The notes under the pieces are model-generated. The model had not been told where the DNA came from, ran no database searches, and was given only the letters and a program-made list of their open reading frames with translations. The translations under genes were made by a program, and so were the position numbers. From Chloroflexota bacterium (lineage in GTDB: Bacteria > Chloroflexota > UBA5177 > JANWHV01), in assembly GCA_028287725.1 (NCBI GenBank), contig JAQBPC010000333.1, positions 1 to 9,989 on the forward strand: a DNA stretch of 9,989 nucleotides, read 5' to 3'. Position 1 is the first letter of the stretch; every line of letters starts with the position of its first letter. Positions 1 to 7,877 of this stretch are shown piece after piece.

Positions 1-834
1 GCGCTCACCGACGATTGGCGCGCCACCGGATTACCGGCGAGGCTTCCGGTGATCACCGGCGCGGGCGATGCGCTGACCGGCGTGCTGGGCGCCGGCGCCG
101 CCGCGCCGCATACCCTGGCGATCATCAACGGCACCAGCAGCTCCCTGGTGGTCAGCTGCGACGCGCCGCTGCTCGATCCGGCGCACCGTTTTCTGCTCAC
201 GCCCCATGCGTTGCCTGGGCTTTGGGGCCTGGAGATGGATCTGCTGGCGACCGGCTCCGCCCTGCGCTGGCTTTCCGGCATCCTGAGCGCGAGTCCCGAC
301 GCCGATATCTTCGCACGCGCGGCAAGCGCGTCGCCGGGTGCGCATGGCCTGATCGCGGTCCCGTATCTGGCGGGCGGCGAGCAGGGCGCGCTCTGGGATG
401 CGCATGCGCCGGCGGCGTTCGTTGGCCTGACGCTGAGCCACAAACCACAGGATCTGGCGCGTGCCCTGCTCGAGGGAATAGTCTTCGAAATGCGCCGTTG
501 TCTGCAGGTGTGGGAGGAGGCAGGGGTGCGGGTCGACGAGGTTGTCGTCTCAGGCGGCTTTGACCACCGCTTCTTCGCGCCGCTCGCGGCGGCCGTGCTA
601 GACCGGCCGGTACGCGTAGCGCACGGGCAGACCGGCTCGGCGCTGGGAGCCGCGCTGCTGGCGGGCTTGGGCAGCGGCGCCTGGGATGTCGAAACCGTGA
701 CCGCGCTCGCAGGGCGGTATGCGGGGGAACGCATCAAGCCGTCGCCCGATGAGAGTGCCCGTTACGGGGAACTATACGTGCGCTACGAGCGTACCTCGAG
801 CATCTTGCGAGAGCATAGCGACTCGTTCAGTTAG
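1..834 (+). CDS. FGGY-family carbohydrate kinase, C-terminal part (5' end outside window)
   Basis: The reading frame is open from base 1 to a TAG at 832-834, giving 277 residues of a protein that begins upstream. It matches the C-terminal actin-like domain of FGGY kinases, which use ATP to phosphorylate sugars or polyols in the cytoplasm. Visible hallmarks are the ATP-site stretch ITGAGDALTGVLGAGA near the window start, the NGTSSSLV segment, the FGGY signature-like GLTLSHKPQDLARALLEGIV around residues 142-161, and VVSGGFDHRFFAPLAAAVLD followed by GSALGAALLAGLG. Family members are about 480-520 residues, so roughly 200-240 N-terminal residues, including the sugar-binding half, are missing. The substrate therefore cannot be read. 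Xylulokinase-like is a reasonable guess, given the polyol/sugar ABC importer downstream. Family is confident, substrate is not. Confidence 0.87.
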   Translation, partial: ALTDDWRATGLPARLPVITGAGDALTGVLGAGAAAPHTLAIINGTSSSLVVSCDAPLLDPAHRFLLTPHALPGLWGLEMDLLATGSALRWLSGILSASPDADIFARAASASPGAHGLIAVPYLAGGEQGALWDAHAPAAFVGLTLSHKPQDLARALLEGIVFEMRRCLQVWEEAGVRVDEVVVSGGFDHRFFAPLAAAVLDRPVRVAHGQTGSALGAALLAGLGSGAWDVETVTALAGRYAGERIKPSPDESARYGELYVRYERTSSILREHSDSFS

Positions 835-842
835 CCGGGGCC

Positions 843-882
843 TTGACGTAGCACCCCCTCGGCGTCTATATATCCTTATAAT
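843..882 (+). promoter_or_regulatory. Candidate sigma-70 promoter for the aminotransferase gene
   Basis: The 68-base gap after the kinase holds TTGACG at 843-848 and TATATA at 867-872, 18 bases apart, a good sigma-70-type pair. A perfect TATAAT also lies at 877-882 but has no -35 at the right distance. The AT-rich patch is conspicuous in this GC-rich DNA. A 6-bp dyad, CTATAT at 866-871 and ATATAG at 884-889, spans both -10 candidates and could be a weak operator. Predicted transcription start is near 879, leaving a short leader before the ATG at 903. Confidence 0.45.
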
Positions 883-902
883 GATATAGCGCCGGAGGAA
901 CT

Positions 903-2294
903 ATGGCCTTAACCGAGCATGCCGTGACCTTCAACGACGCCTTCGCCAAGCATAGCGCTCGTTCGCACGAGCTCTTCGAAAGCGCCCTCGGTGTGCTGCC
1001 GGGTGGCGTGAACTCCACCGCCCGCACAACATATGCCGGCTGGGACCCGTATCCGCTGTTCGCCGCCGGCGGCGAGGGGCCATATCTGTTCGATGTCGAT
1101 GGGCACCACTATGTCGATTATCTGCTGGCGCTCGGCCCGCTGATGCTCGGCCACCGGCCGCAAGCGGTGATCGACCGCGTGGCGGCTGAAGTACAGCGTC
1201 TCGGCACCATGTTCGCGCTCCCCTACGAGCTCGAGCAGCACGTCGCGAGAAAGTTCTTGCAGGCGGTGCCCTCGGCCGAGGCCGTGCGCTTCACCAACAC
1301 CGGCTCCGAGGCGGTGGGCAGCGCCGTGCGGCTGGCCCGCGCCGCCACCGGCAGGCAGAAGCTGCTCCGCTTCGAAGGTCATTACCACGGCTGGCAGGAC
1401 ACTGTGTACTGGTCCAACAAACCGGAACCCGAGCTTGCGGGCCCATCGGAGGCGCCGAACGCGGTCCCGGCCGGTCCCGGGGTACCTGCAGGCCTGGCCG
1501 ATACCCTGATCATTTGTCCCTGGAACGATCCGGAGTCGGTAGAACGCGCCTTCGCCGCCCATGGCGGTGAGATCGCCGCCGTGCTCACCGAGCCGGTGAT
1601 GTGCAATACCGGCTGCATTCTGCCTGACCCCGGCTACCTGGAGTTCTTGCGGGAGATTACCCGGCGGCACGGCGCGCTGTTGATTTTCGACGAGGTGATC
1701 ACCGGCTTCCGGCTCAGCCTGGGCGGCGCCCAGGGGTACTACGGCGTACAACCCGATCTCTCGACCTTTGCGAAGGCGCTTGGTGGTGGCTTCCCGGTAG
1801 CCGCGCTCGCCGGCACCTGGCCGGTGATGCGGCTCATCGCCGACGGGCGCTACTCGCACTCTGGAACCTATAACGCGAATGTCGTGGCAATGGCTGCCGT
1901 GGATGCAGCGCTGGACGAGTTGAGTAGGCCAGGCGCCTACGAGGAGCTACACCGCGTCGGCGAGCGGCTCATGGTCGAGCTGCGCACACGCTTCACCGCC
2001 GCGGATATTCCGGTACAGGTACAAGGACTTGGCCCGGTCTTCCAGGTATGGTTCGCCGATCGGCCAATTCGATCGTGGCGCGACGCACGCGAATATGCGC
2101 GGACCGGATCCTTCCGAATGTTCTGGGAGGAGATGGTATTGCGCGGCGTGCTATTCCACCCAAATCAGTTCGAGAACCTGTTCATCTCAACCGCCCACGC
2201 CGATCAGCATATCGACGAAACTCTGGCCGCGCTCGATGATGCGCTACCGGTGCTGAAAGCACGCTTGGCCGAAGGCGGCGCTGCCACCAAGTGA
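903..2294 (+). CDS. Class III PLP-dependent aminotransferase, glutamate-1-semialdehyde aminomutase-like
   Basis: 463 residues. It is a fold-type I, class III aminotransferase, a cytoplasmic PLP enzyme that moves amino groups. ATG 903 is chosen because GGAGGA at 894-899 sits 3 bases upstream. Motifs in order are GGVNSTART near residue 35 (GSAM-like N-terminus), the phosphate-binding NTGSEAVGSAVRLARA, FEGHYHGWQD, LTEPVMCNTGCILPDPGYLEFLR, FDEVITGFR with the PLP-pyridine Asp at residue 263, and STFAKALGGGFPVAA with the Schiff-base Lys at residue 291. All key residues are present, so it should be active. GSAM enzymes are about 430 residues and make 5-aminolevulinate for haem. Here no tetrapyrrole gene is nearby; the neighbours are a sugar kinase and a sugar ABC importer. 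It may therefore be a GSAM-family paralogue acting on another amino or keto compound. Family is certain, substrate unknown. Confidence 0.9.
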   Translation: MALTEHAVTFNDAFAKHSARSHELFESALGVLPGGVNSTARTTYAGWDPYPLFAAGGEGPYLFDVDGHHYVDYLLALGPLMLGHRPQAVIDRVAAEVQRLGTMFALPYELEQHVARKFLQAVPSAEAVRFTNTGSEAVGSAVRLARAATGRQKLLRFEGHYHGWQDTVYWSNKPEPELAGPSEAPNAVPAGPGVPAGLADTLIICPWNDPESVERAFAAHGGEIAAVLTEPVMCNTGCILPDPGYLEFLREITRRHGALLIFDEVITGFRLSLGGAQGYYGVQPDLSTFAKALGGGFPVAALAGTWPVMRLIADGRYSHSGTYNANVVAMAAVDAALDELSRPGAYEELHRVGERLMVELRTRFTAADIPVQVQGLGPVFQVWFADRPIRSWRDAREYARTGSFRMFWEEMVLRGVLFHPNQFENLFISTAHADQHIDETLAALDDALPVLKARLAEGGAATK

Positions 2295-2372
2295 CGAGGC
2301 ATAGATGCCGCGCATCGCATATGTTCACCGGGTCCGGAGCCAAGCGCCCGTGTAGTAGCTGAGAAGCAGCGG

Positions 2373-2402
2373 GGTGAATATTGTATTTCATCTTCGTATA
2401 CT
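2373..2402 (+). promoter_or_regulatory. Weak promoter candidate ahead of the ABC importer
   Basis: In the 247-base gap between the aminotransferase and the binding protein, TATACT at 2397-2402 matches five of six -10 bases. It lies in an AT-rich patch (about 2377-2402) unlike its surroundings. No good -35 is seen at 16-18 bases; GTGAAT at 2374-2379 matches only three positions. The length of the gap makes a separate promoter for the importer operon likely, but this exact site is uncertain. No hairpin with a T-tract follows the aminotransferase stop. Confidence 0.25.
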
Positions 2403-2526
2403 TCCTGCCATGCACGATCGAATGAACGCATCCGCCGACTAAAACAAGGGCCACGCCTTGAGGGAAAGGAAGGCTGCAGGGACGAGCGACCCGCTGGACT
2501 TGAGTCCTAAAGCTGAAAAGGTCAAT

Positions 2527-2534
2527 GGAGGAAG
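2527..2534 (+). promoter_or_regulatory. Ribosome binding site fixing the binding-protein start
   Basis: GGAGGAAG lies 7 bases before ATG 2542. The frame is open further upstream to a TTG at 2458, but that start has no SD and would put a charged stretch before the signal peptide. This site therefore sets the start at 2542. A GTG at 2539, one codon earlier, is a possible alternative. Confidence 0.75.
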
Positions 2535-2541
2535 CAACGTG

Positions 2542-3933
2542 ATGATCGTGTCCTCTCGGAGCCTGGCACGCCCGCTGCTTGCGCTCGGCGTGCTGGCAGC
2601 ATTAGTAACGCCGCGCGCGGCGACCACACAGGCCGCGCGACCGGGCGCGTCCGATCTGGCGCCGTATCTCTCGGCCCACATCAATTGGCGGCAGTTTGCC
2701 GGACAGAGCATCAACATCGCGATGACCGATCAGGTTGACACGGATGCCTTGCGCCAACACCTGGCACTGTTTCATCGGCTCACGGGCATCAATGTCAATT
2801 TTCAGAAGTACGGCGATGTGACCCAGAAGAATCTCACCGACCTCGTGTCCGGCGCGGGGACCCTCGACGTGATGCAGGTCGACTCGATGGTCGTGCCGCA
2901 GTGGGTGCGCCTCAACTATCTGGAGCCGCTTGGCCCGTACCTCAGCAACAGCAAGCTGACGGATGACAAGTGGTTCAACGTCGCCGATATCTTGCCGAAG
3001 TTCCGCGCCCTGGGCGTTCAGAACGGCGCCACCTATGCGCTCCCCGAATACCCTGAAACCTCCATGGTGTTCTACCGGAAAGATCTCTTCAAGAAGGCCG
3101 GCATTACCCATGCGCCGCGGACGTATCAGGAGTGGGCGGCAGACGCGGCCAAGGTCACGGACAAGGCGCACCACGTCTACGGTATCGGGCTGATCGGGCT
3201 CAAAGGCGCCGACCAAAACGTGTATCGCTGGACCTCGATCGCACGTGCCTTCGGGGGTGGCTTCTTCAAGAACTTCCCGTCCGACCTGACGCCGACCATC
3301 AACTCCCAGGGAAATGTCGCGGCCACCCAGTGGATGGTAGATGCGCTCAACAAGTATGGCCCTCCCGGCGCGGCCAGCATGGGCTGGAGCGAGGTGGACA
3401 CGGGTGCCTATCAGGGGCAAATCGCGTCCATACTCGACACCTTTGACAACGGCCCGGCGATGGAAGATCCCCATGCCTCCAAAACCGTCGGCAAGTGGGG
3501 AGCGGGCGTGGTACCGAGCGGACCGGGTGGCACCTGGCCGTCGGAATTCTCCTGGATGATGAGCATCCACAGCAAATCGTCGCACAAGGGCGCCGCGTGG
3601 CTGTTCATACAGTGGGCAAACAGCGCACCGGTGATGCTCTCCAAACTCAACATGACGCCGATCACCAACCGCGTCTCCCTCTGGAATGACCCACGGATCA
3701 TTGCCGCCTCCAAGAAGATCGCCAACGGTGAATGGTTGCCCGTGGTGCGGCAGTCGTTGGAGATTGCGAATCCGCAGTTCCGCCCACGCTTCCCAGGATG
3801 GCTGCAGATGGGTGACCGGCTGAGCATCGCAATCCAGGAAGCCATTGCCGGCACCGCGTCCCCGCAAGCAGCTCTCGACTCGGCGCAGCGAGATATCGCG
3901 ACGCAACTTCGCATGGGTCACTACACCCATTAG
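2542..3933 (+). CDS. ABC transporter extracellular solute-binding protein, family 1 (CUT1-type sugar/polyol)
   Basis: 463 residues, the usual size of the family. It would bind a sugar or polyol outside the membrane and deliver it to the two permeases encoded next. The N-terminus is a Sec signal peptide: Arg at 6 and 10, a hydrophobic core PLLALGVLAALV at 11-22, and likely cleavage after TQA near residue 31. There is no lipobox Cys, so membrane anchoring by lipid is not evident. Family features are the INIAMTDQ first strand, an ALFHRLTGINVNFQKYGDV segment, LDVMQVDSMVVPQWV with LNYLEPLGPYL, YALPEYPETSMVFYRKDLFKKAGI, and the late FSWMMSIHSKSSHKGAAWLFIQW. The general style recalls SmoE/MtlE-type polyol binders, which is an inference. 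It ends in TAG, and the same frame continues 18 bases later as the permease start. Confidence 0.9.
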   Translation: MIVSSRSLARPLLALGVLAALVTPRAATTQAARPGASDLAPYLSAHINWRQFAGQSINIAMTDQVDTDALRQHLALFHRLTGINVNFQKYGDVTQKNLTDLVSGAGTLDVMQVDSMVVPQWVRLNYLEPLGPYLSNSKLTDDKWFNVADILPKFRALGVQNGATYALPEYPETSMVFYRKDLFKKAGITHAPRTYQEWAADAAKVTDKAHHVYGIGLIGLKGADQNVYRWTSIARAFGGGFFKNFPSDLTPTINSQGNVAATQWMVDALNKYGPPGAASMGWSEVDTGAYQGQIASILDTFDNGPAMEDPHASKTVGKWGAGVVPSGPGGTWPSEFSWMMSIHSKSSHKGAAWLFIQWANSAPVMLSKLNMTPITNRVSLWNDPRIIAASKKIANGEWLPVVRQSLEIANPQFRPRFPGWLQMGDRLSIAIQEAIAGTASPQAALDSAQRDIATQLRMGHYTH

Positions 3934-3940
3934 CACGGTG

Positions 3941-3948
3941 AGGAGGAG
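3941..3948 (+). promoter_or_regulatory. Ribosome binding site supporting a TTG start
   Basis: AGGAGGAG lies just after the binding-protein stop. Its GGAGG core (3942-3946) is 5 bases from TTG 3952. The next in-frame ATG is at codon 30, inside the first membrane segment, so this strong SD makes the rare TTG the likely start. Confidence 0.75.
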
Positions 3949-3951
3949 CGG

Positions 3952-4872
3952 TTGGACCGTTCCCTCGAGGGGCCAATCGTCGTAACTCGGAAGCGGTCGA
4001 CGCGTCGCTGGCGCGTTGACCGCTTCTTACCGGCCTTCATGCTCGCGCCGGCGGTGCTGGTGCTCGCGGCGCTCACGCTATTTCCTATCGGATACGTCAT
4101 CTACCTGAGCCTGACCGACACGGGCGTCAATTCGCCCAACGGCTCGTTCATCGGGCTGGATAATTTCCGGCTGATCAAAGATGACCCGGCCTTCTGGGAC
4201 AGCGTACGCGTCACGGGCCTCTTTACCGGCGGCGCGGTGCTGGCAGAGTTCGTGCTGGGCTTCGCTATTGCCCTGCTGCTGAACGGGAAAATGCGGGGCC
4301 TTGGCTTGCTGCGCACCCTGATGCTCCTGCCGATGGTCATGACGCCCGTCATCGTGGCCCTGACCTGGCGTATGCTCTACGGCCCAACGTACGGGTACTT
4401 CGATTACCTGCTCTCGCGACTCGGCCTGGGCCAGCCTAATTGGCTCGACAACAGCCGCCTGGCGCTCGTCTCGGTCATCGCCGTGGATGTCTGGCAATGG
4501 ACGCCCTTCATGTTCCTGCTGCTTACGGCAGGGCTGCAGTCCATGCCCACCGAGCCGTTCGAGGCCGCACGCGTCGACGGCGCCGGCCGTCTCGCCACCT
4601 TCCGGCATCTCACGCTCCCGTTGATGCGCAATATCATCATCATCGCCCTGATCTTCCGGGCGATCGATGCCTTCGACACCTTCGACATCATCTGGGTACT
4701 CACGAATGGCGGCCCAGGCACCACCACGCAGACGCTGACGATCTACAGCTACTTCCAGTCGTTCCGCTGGTTTAACTTCGGCTATGGAGCCGCGCTCAGC
4801 GTGGTGATGCTGGTCGTGGTCGCGGTGTTCTGCGCGATCATGGTGCTGCTGATGAACAGGGAAACGGCATGA
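3952..4872 (+). CDS. Sugar ABC transporter permease, MalF/UgpA-like
   Basis: 306 residues with a TTG start backed by a strong SD. It is an integral inner-membrane subunit of a CUT1 importer. After a basic cytoplasmic tail (RKRSTRRWR), the first membrane helix is about residues 27-53 (FLPAFMLAPAVLVLAALTLFPIGYV). Further hydrophobic segments follow (GLFTGGAVLAEFVLGFAIALLL, TLMLLPMVMTPVIVALTW, LVSVIAVDVWQWTPFMFLLL, and a last one near the C-terminus), six in all by eye. The EAA coupling loop that docks the ATPase is clear: EAARVDGAG at residues 204-212, followed at the family spacing by LTLP. The later LTNGGPG is typical of MalF-type permeases. It lies 18 bases after the binding protein and overlaps the next permease, so the three are one operon. 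Confidence 0.92.
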   Translation: MDRSLEGPIVVTRKRSTRRWRVDRFLPAFMLAPAVLVLAALTLFPIGYVIYLSLTDTGVNSPNGSFIGLDNFRLIKDDPAFWDSVRVTGLFTGGAVLAEFVLGFAIALLLNGKMRGLGLLRTLMLLPMVMTPVIVALTWRMLYGPTYGYFDYLLSRLGLGQPNWLDNSRLALVSVIAVDVWQWTPFMFLLLTAGLQSMPTEPFEAARVDGAGRLATFRHLTLPLMRNIIIIALIFRAIDAFDTFDIIWVLTNGGPGTTTQTLTIYSYFQSFRWFNFGYGAALSVVMLVVVAVFCAIMVLLMNRETA

Positions 4873-5810
4873 CTCCACGGCACGAAGGGGCCTCGGGGAC
4901 GACCGGCGCCGGCAGCCTGCCGGCTCCCGGCAACCAGGTAAAGCGCGCGAAGCAGTGGCGCGAGCTAGCCTCGGCCATCCTGGTGCGGCTGGCGGTGGTC
5001 GTGATCCTGATAGTGTTCCTGTTTCCGATCTACTGGATCGTCAGCACCTCGCTCAAGCAGCAGAACGACGTCGCCACGCTACCGCCCCACCTCTTCGACT
5101 TCCACCCAACGCTCGACAACTACGTTGCCGTGCTGCAAGGCAGCACCACCTTCCAGACCGCCGTGGCCGTGCCGGATTTCACGGCCGATCTCCTGCACAG
5201 CTTTCTGATCGGTATCGCCTCCACCGGGCTGGCGCTGATCCTCGGTACCCCGGCCGCCTACGTGCTGGCCCGGATCCGCTTCCGCGGCCGCGCGCTGCTG
5301 GCGATCTCCATCCTGGCCACGCGCATTTTGCCGCCGCTCGGCGTGCTGGTGCCGATTTTCGTGCTCTATAGCAAGGTGCATCTGATCGATACCTTTATCG
5401 GGCTGATCGTGCTCTATCTGTCCTTCAGCCTCTCGCTGGTGATCTGGATGATGCGCGGCTTCATAGCCGAGGTACCCGGCGCCCTGGAGGAATGTGCGAT
5501 GATCGACGGCACCGGGCGGCTCGGCGCGCTGCTACGCATCACCCTGCCGCTGGTGGCGCCGGGTCTCGCCGCCACCACCATCCTCAGCCTGCTGTTCAAC
5601 TGGAATGAGTTCCTGTTCGCGGTGACGCTCACCTCGCAGACCGCCCGAACGGCGCCCGTGGCCGCCTCGCTGTTCCTCAGCTCACACGCCGTGGTGTGGG
5701 GGAACCTCTCCGCGGCATGTGTGCTCATCGCCGGCCCGATCTTCATCTTCGCCCTCATGGTGCAACGCCACCTGGTCCGCGGTTTGGTGTCGGGAGCGGT
5801 TCGTGAATGA
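4869..5810 (+). CDS. Sugar ABC transporter permease, MalG/UgpE-like
   Basis: 313 residues. It is the second membrane subunit of the importer and presumably pairs with the preceding permease. The start ATG overlaps the previous stop in ATGA, so translation is probably coupled; there is no strong SD. A soluble tail of about 35 residues precedes the first helix (LVRLAVVVILIVFLFPIYWIV), followed by STSLKQQNDVATLPPHL, a typical MalG-type segment. The EAA loop reads ECAMIDGTGRLGALLRITLP from residue 208, with Gly at 214. Cys replaces the first Ala of the loop, a mild variation. The segment LFNWNEFLFAVTLT is also characteristic of this permease type. No ATPase gene follows; CUT1 systems in many Gram-positive-type and Chloroflexota genomes share one ATPase, which I presume here. 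Confidence 0.92.
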   Translation: MTPRHEGASGTTGAGSLPAPGNQVKRAKQWRELASAILVRLAVVVILIVFLFPIYWIVSTSLKQQNDVATLPPHLFDFHPTLDNYVAVLQGSTTFQTAVAVPDFTADLLHSFLIGIASTGLALILGTPAAYVLARIRFRGRALLAISILATRILPPLGVLVPIFVLYSKVHLIDTFIGLIVLYLSFSLSLVIWMMRGFIAEVPGALEECAMIDGTGRLGALLRITLPLVAPGLAATTILSLLFNWNEFLFAVTLTSQTARTAPVAASLFLSSHAVVWGNLSAACVLIAGPIFIFALMVQRHLVRGLVSGAVRE

Positions 5811-6048
5811 GGCTGGATGCGCATGGTCGACGGCGAGTAGTATGCTCATACGGAGCGACGGCATGAAGGGCGGCGACGGATGGTCCCGTTGCCGGAGACG
5901 CGACGAGGCGGCATGCGCGACACACCTGACCGATACGGTGAGGCGATCAGTGGGGCGCGGCGAGCGTCCCTGAGAGAGTTTTGGGCCCGCAAGGCGTTCG
6001 TGGTTGAGGCGATACGAACACCGGCAGGCGCGAAAAGGGGTGCGACGC

Positions 6049-7674
6049 ATGGCTGAACGTGGGCGACGCAGACTGGTCAATGGGATCCTGGTCGGGGCGT
6101 TGATTTGTGGGATTACCCTGCAGGTTCCTCGCAGCGCCGCACAAGCGACGCCCGCACGGGCCGGCGGCACACTGACCGTGGAATTTCTGGACGACATCTC
6201 ACACCTGGATACCGCGCTGTGCTACGACAACCAGTGCTATCCATTTGCGAAAGCAATGTTCGACCGTCTGGTCGACTACGCCGGCGCCGGCGACAAGCTC
6301 GTTCCCGATGCCGCGGCCGCAATGCCGGCGATCACCAACGGTGGTCACACCTACACATTCACCTTGCGTAACGACGTGCACTTCTGGAACGGGCGGCTCG
6401 CCACCGCCTCGGATTGGGCGTACTCCTTCGAGCGGATCATCAATCCGAAGATCCAATCCGGCGCTTCCAGCTTCTGGATGAACATCGTGGGCGCGGACGC
6501 GTACGCGAGCGGAAAAGCACAACACGCCGCGGGCATCAAGGCGCCCAGCCCCTTCAAGCTGGAGATCGACCTGGTAAGCCCGGATGCGTCGTTCCTCAAC
6601 GTGCTGGCCATGCCGTTCGGCTCGGTGGTCGACAAGAACCAAATCGCCAAATACGGGAGGTCGTACGACTCACAGCACCCCATGGGCACCGGTCCCTACA
6701 TGTTCTCGCGGCACGTGCTGGGCCGCGAGCTGGTGCTGGTCAAGAACCCGCATTACTTCCTGGCTAACGCAGGAAAGGTCGACACCATCCGGGGAGAGAT
6801 TGGGGTGTCGACGGAGACGGCGCTGCTGCGCATTTAGAAGTGCCAGGCGGACCTGGACGGCGATTTCCCCACCACGATCCCCGCCGCGGAATTTATCAGC
6901 GTGTCGCAAGACCCGGTGCTGAGCAAACGCCTGCTGCGGCAGGAGCAGATCGCGACCCAATACCTCTTCATGAACACACAAGTGAAGCCGTTCGACAATG
7001 TGCTGGTGCGCCGCGCCATGAACATGGCGATTAACAAGACCATTCTCTCGCGGTTGGTGAACGGGCGGGGCATCCCGACGTCAACCATCGAGCCGCGCAA
7101 GATGCCCGGCTACGGCGCGTACTCGCTCTACTCGTACGACCCGGCCGGCGCGCGCAAGCTGCTGGCGCAGGCCGGCTACCCTAACGGGTTCAGCACAACC
7201 TTTTATTCCGATAACACAACCGACGATGCCCGTATCTCGCAGTCGATTGCCCAGCAATTGCAGGCAATCGGTGTGAAAGCCGACCTCAGGGTGGTCGACG
7301 CAAACACGTTCCAGACGCTCTTCGGCACGAAGGGACGAGTGCCGCTTGGCCTGAACGGCTGGTATCAGGACTTCCCGGATCCCAATGACTTCGTCGAGCC
7401 CATCCTCAGCTGCGCATCGGCGGTGCCGGGCGCGCAGAACGCCGCGTGGTATTGCAATCCAAAAGTCGACGCGGTGGCGCATCGCCTGAAATCCACAACC
7501 GACCAGAAGGCCCGGTTGCGCCAGTACCCGCAACTCGACCGCATGATCATGCAAGATGCGCCCTGGGTGCCGTTACTCACGCCGGTCTTCTACGTTCTGC
7601 CATCGGCCAACGTGCGAAACTTCTATTTCGACCCTGTCTGGTTCTACATTTACGCTGATTACGCCAAGGCTTGA
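6049..7674 (+). pseudogene. Family 5 (oligopeptide/dipeptide-type) solute-binding protein interrupted by an in-frame amber codon
   Basis: ATG 6049 opens a 541-codon frame ending with TGA at 7672-7674, but codon 263 (6835-6837) is TAG. Both sides match SBP_bac_5. Before it: signal peptide (RGRRRLVNGILVGALICGITL, likely cleavage after AQA, residue 33), YPFAKAMFDRLVDYAGAGDKL, HTYTFTLRNDVHFWNGRLATASDWAYSFERIINP, and MGTGPYMFSRHVLGRELVLVKNPHYF. After it, in the same frame: QADLDGDF, YLFMNTQVKPFDNVLVRRAMNMAINK, YDPAGARKLLAQAGYPNGF, and a conserved C-terminal end. Full length would be normal for the family (500-600). The TAG sits where a residue such as Gln is expected, so a CAG to TAG change is likely. 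No frameshift is seen, which means recent decay, suppression, or a sequencing error. A restart at GTG 6901 lacks a good SD. The SD for 6049 is a modest AAAGGGG at 6034-6040. The 238-base gap upstream holds TATGCT at 5841-5846 within a small dyad (5840-5851), but no good -35. No permease accompanies this gene. Confidence 0.8.
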
Positions 7675-7675
7675 A

Positions 7676-7717
7676 GCGGCGGGCCGCGAGTGCAGCGGGT
7701 GTGTCTCAGCCCGCCGC
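7676..7717 (+). terminator. Inverted repeat directly after the binding-protein stop, possible terminator
   Basis: GCGGCGGGC at 7676-7684 and GCCCGCCGC at 7709-7717 form a perfect 9-bp stem, one base after the TGA. The loop is 24 bases. An alternative stem pairs 7690-7699 with 7710-7719 with one mismatch. No T-tract follows, only pyrimidine-rich sequence, so it is not a canonical intrinsic terminator. It may act as a weak terminator or as an mRNA 3'-end stabiliser. Confidence 0.35.
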
Positions 7718-7859
7718 ACCTCTCGTTACTCTCCACTACCCCCGCTAATCACGCTGTTCTCCACCGCGCCGGCACTGTGGGTCGACGCTTGAGGGACCCA
7801 ACCCTCGATGGGAATCCCGCGTTCATGGCCCATGGGCGAGTAGTGCGGACACCGTACGT

Positions 7860-7877
7860 AAACCGTGGCCACGGTTT
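7860..7877. promoter_or_regulatory. Perfect 18-bp palindrome, candidate operator
   Basis: AAACCGTGGCCACGGTTT equals its own reverse complement over all 18 bases. It lies 73 bases before the acetyltransferase ATG and ends at the extended -10 element. A further half-site ACCGT at 7851-7855 is in direct orientation to ACCGT at 7862-7866, 11 bases (about one helical turn) away. Such symmetry and placement fit a binding site for a dimeric repressor or activator. The regulator is unknown and no regulator gene is in the window. Confidence 0.55.

Noticed and set aside
909..1859. Minus-strand open frame (316 codons)
   Set aside because: It is antisense to the aminotransferase, whose motifs are complete; the antisense product has no recognisable domain.
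2295..2306. Small hairpin GGCAT-AG-ATGCC region after the aminotransferase stop as terminator
   Set aside because: The stem is short, the loop is two bases and no T-tract follows.
2602..3936. Long minus-strand open frame (444 codons)
   Set aside because: It is antisense to the well-supported binding-protein gene; its translation is rich in Arg, His and Gly, has no family motif, and is a shadow of GC-rich codon use.
4078..4878. Minus-strand open frame (266 codons)
   Set aside because: Antisense to the MalF-like permease; its His/Asp/Gln-rich product mirrors membrane-helix codons.
5863..5973. Possible 36-residue small protein between the permease and the interrupted binding protein
   Set aside because: The SD (CGGAG) is weak and the peptide is Arg-rich without any pattern; it looks like chance coding in GC-rich DNA.
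6901..7674. Independent gene starting at GTG 6901
   Set aside because: It has no good SD and begins in the middle of a conserved domain; it is the second half of the amber-interrupted gene.
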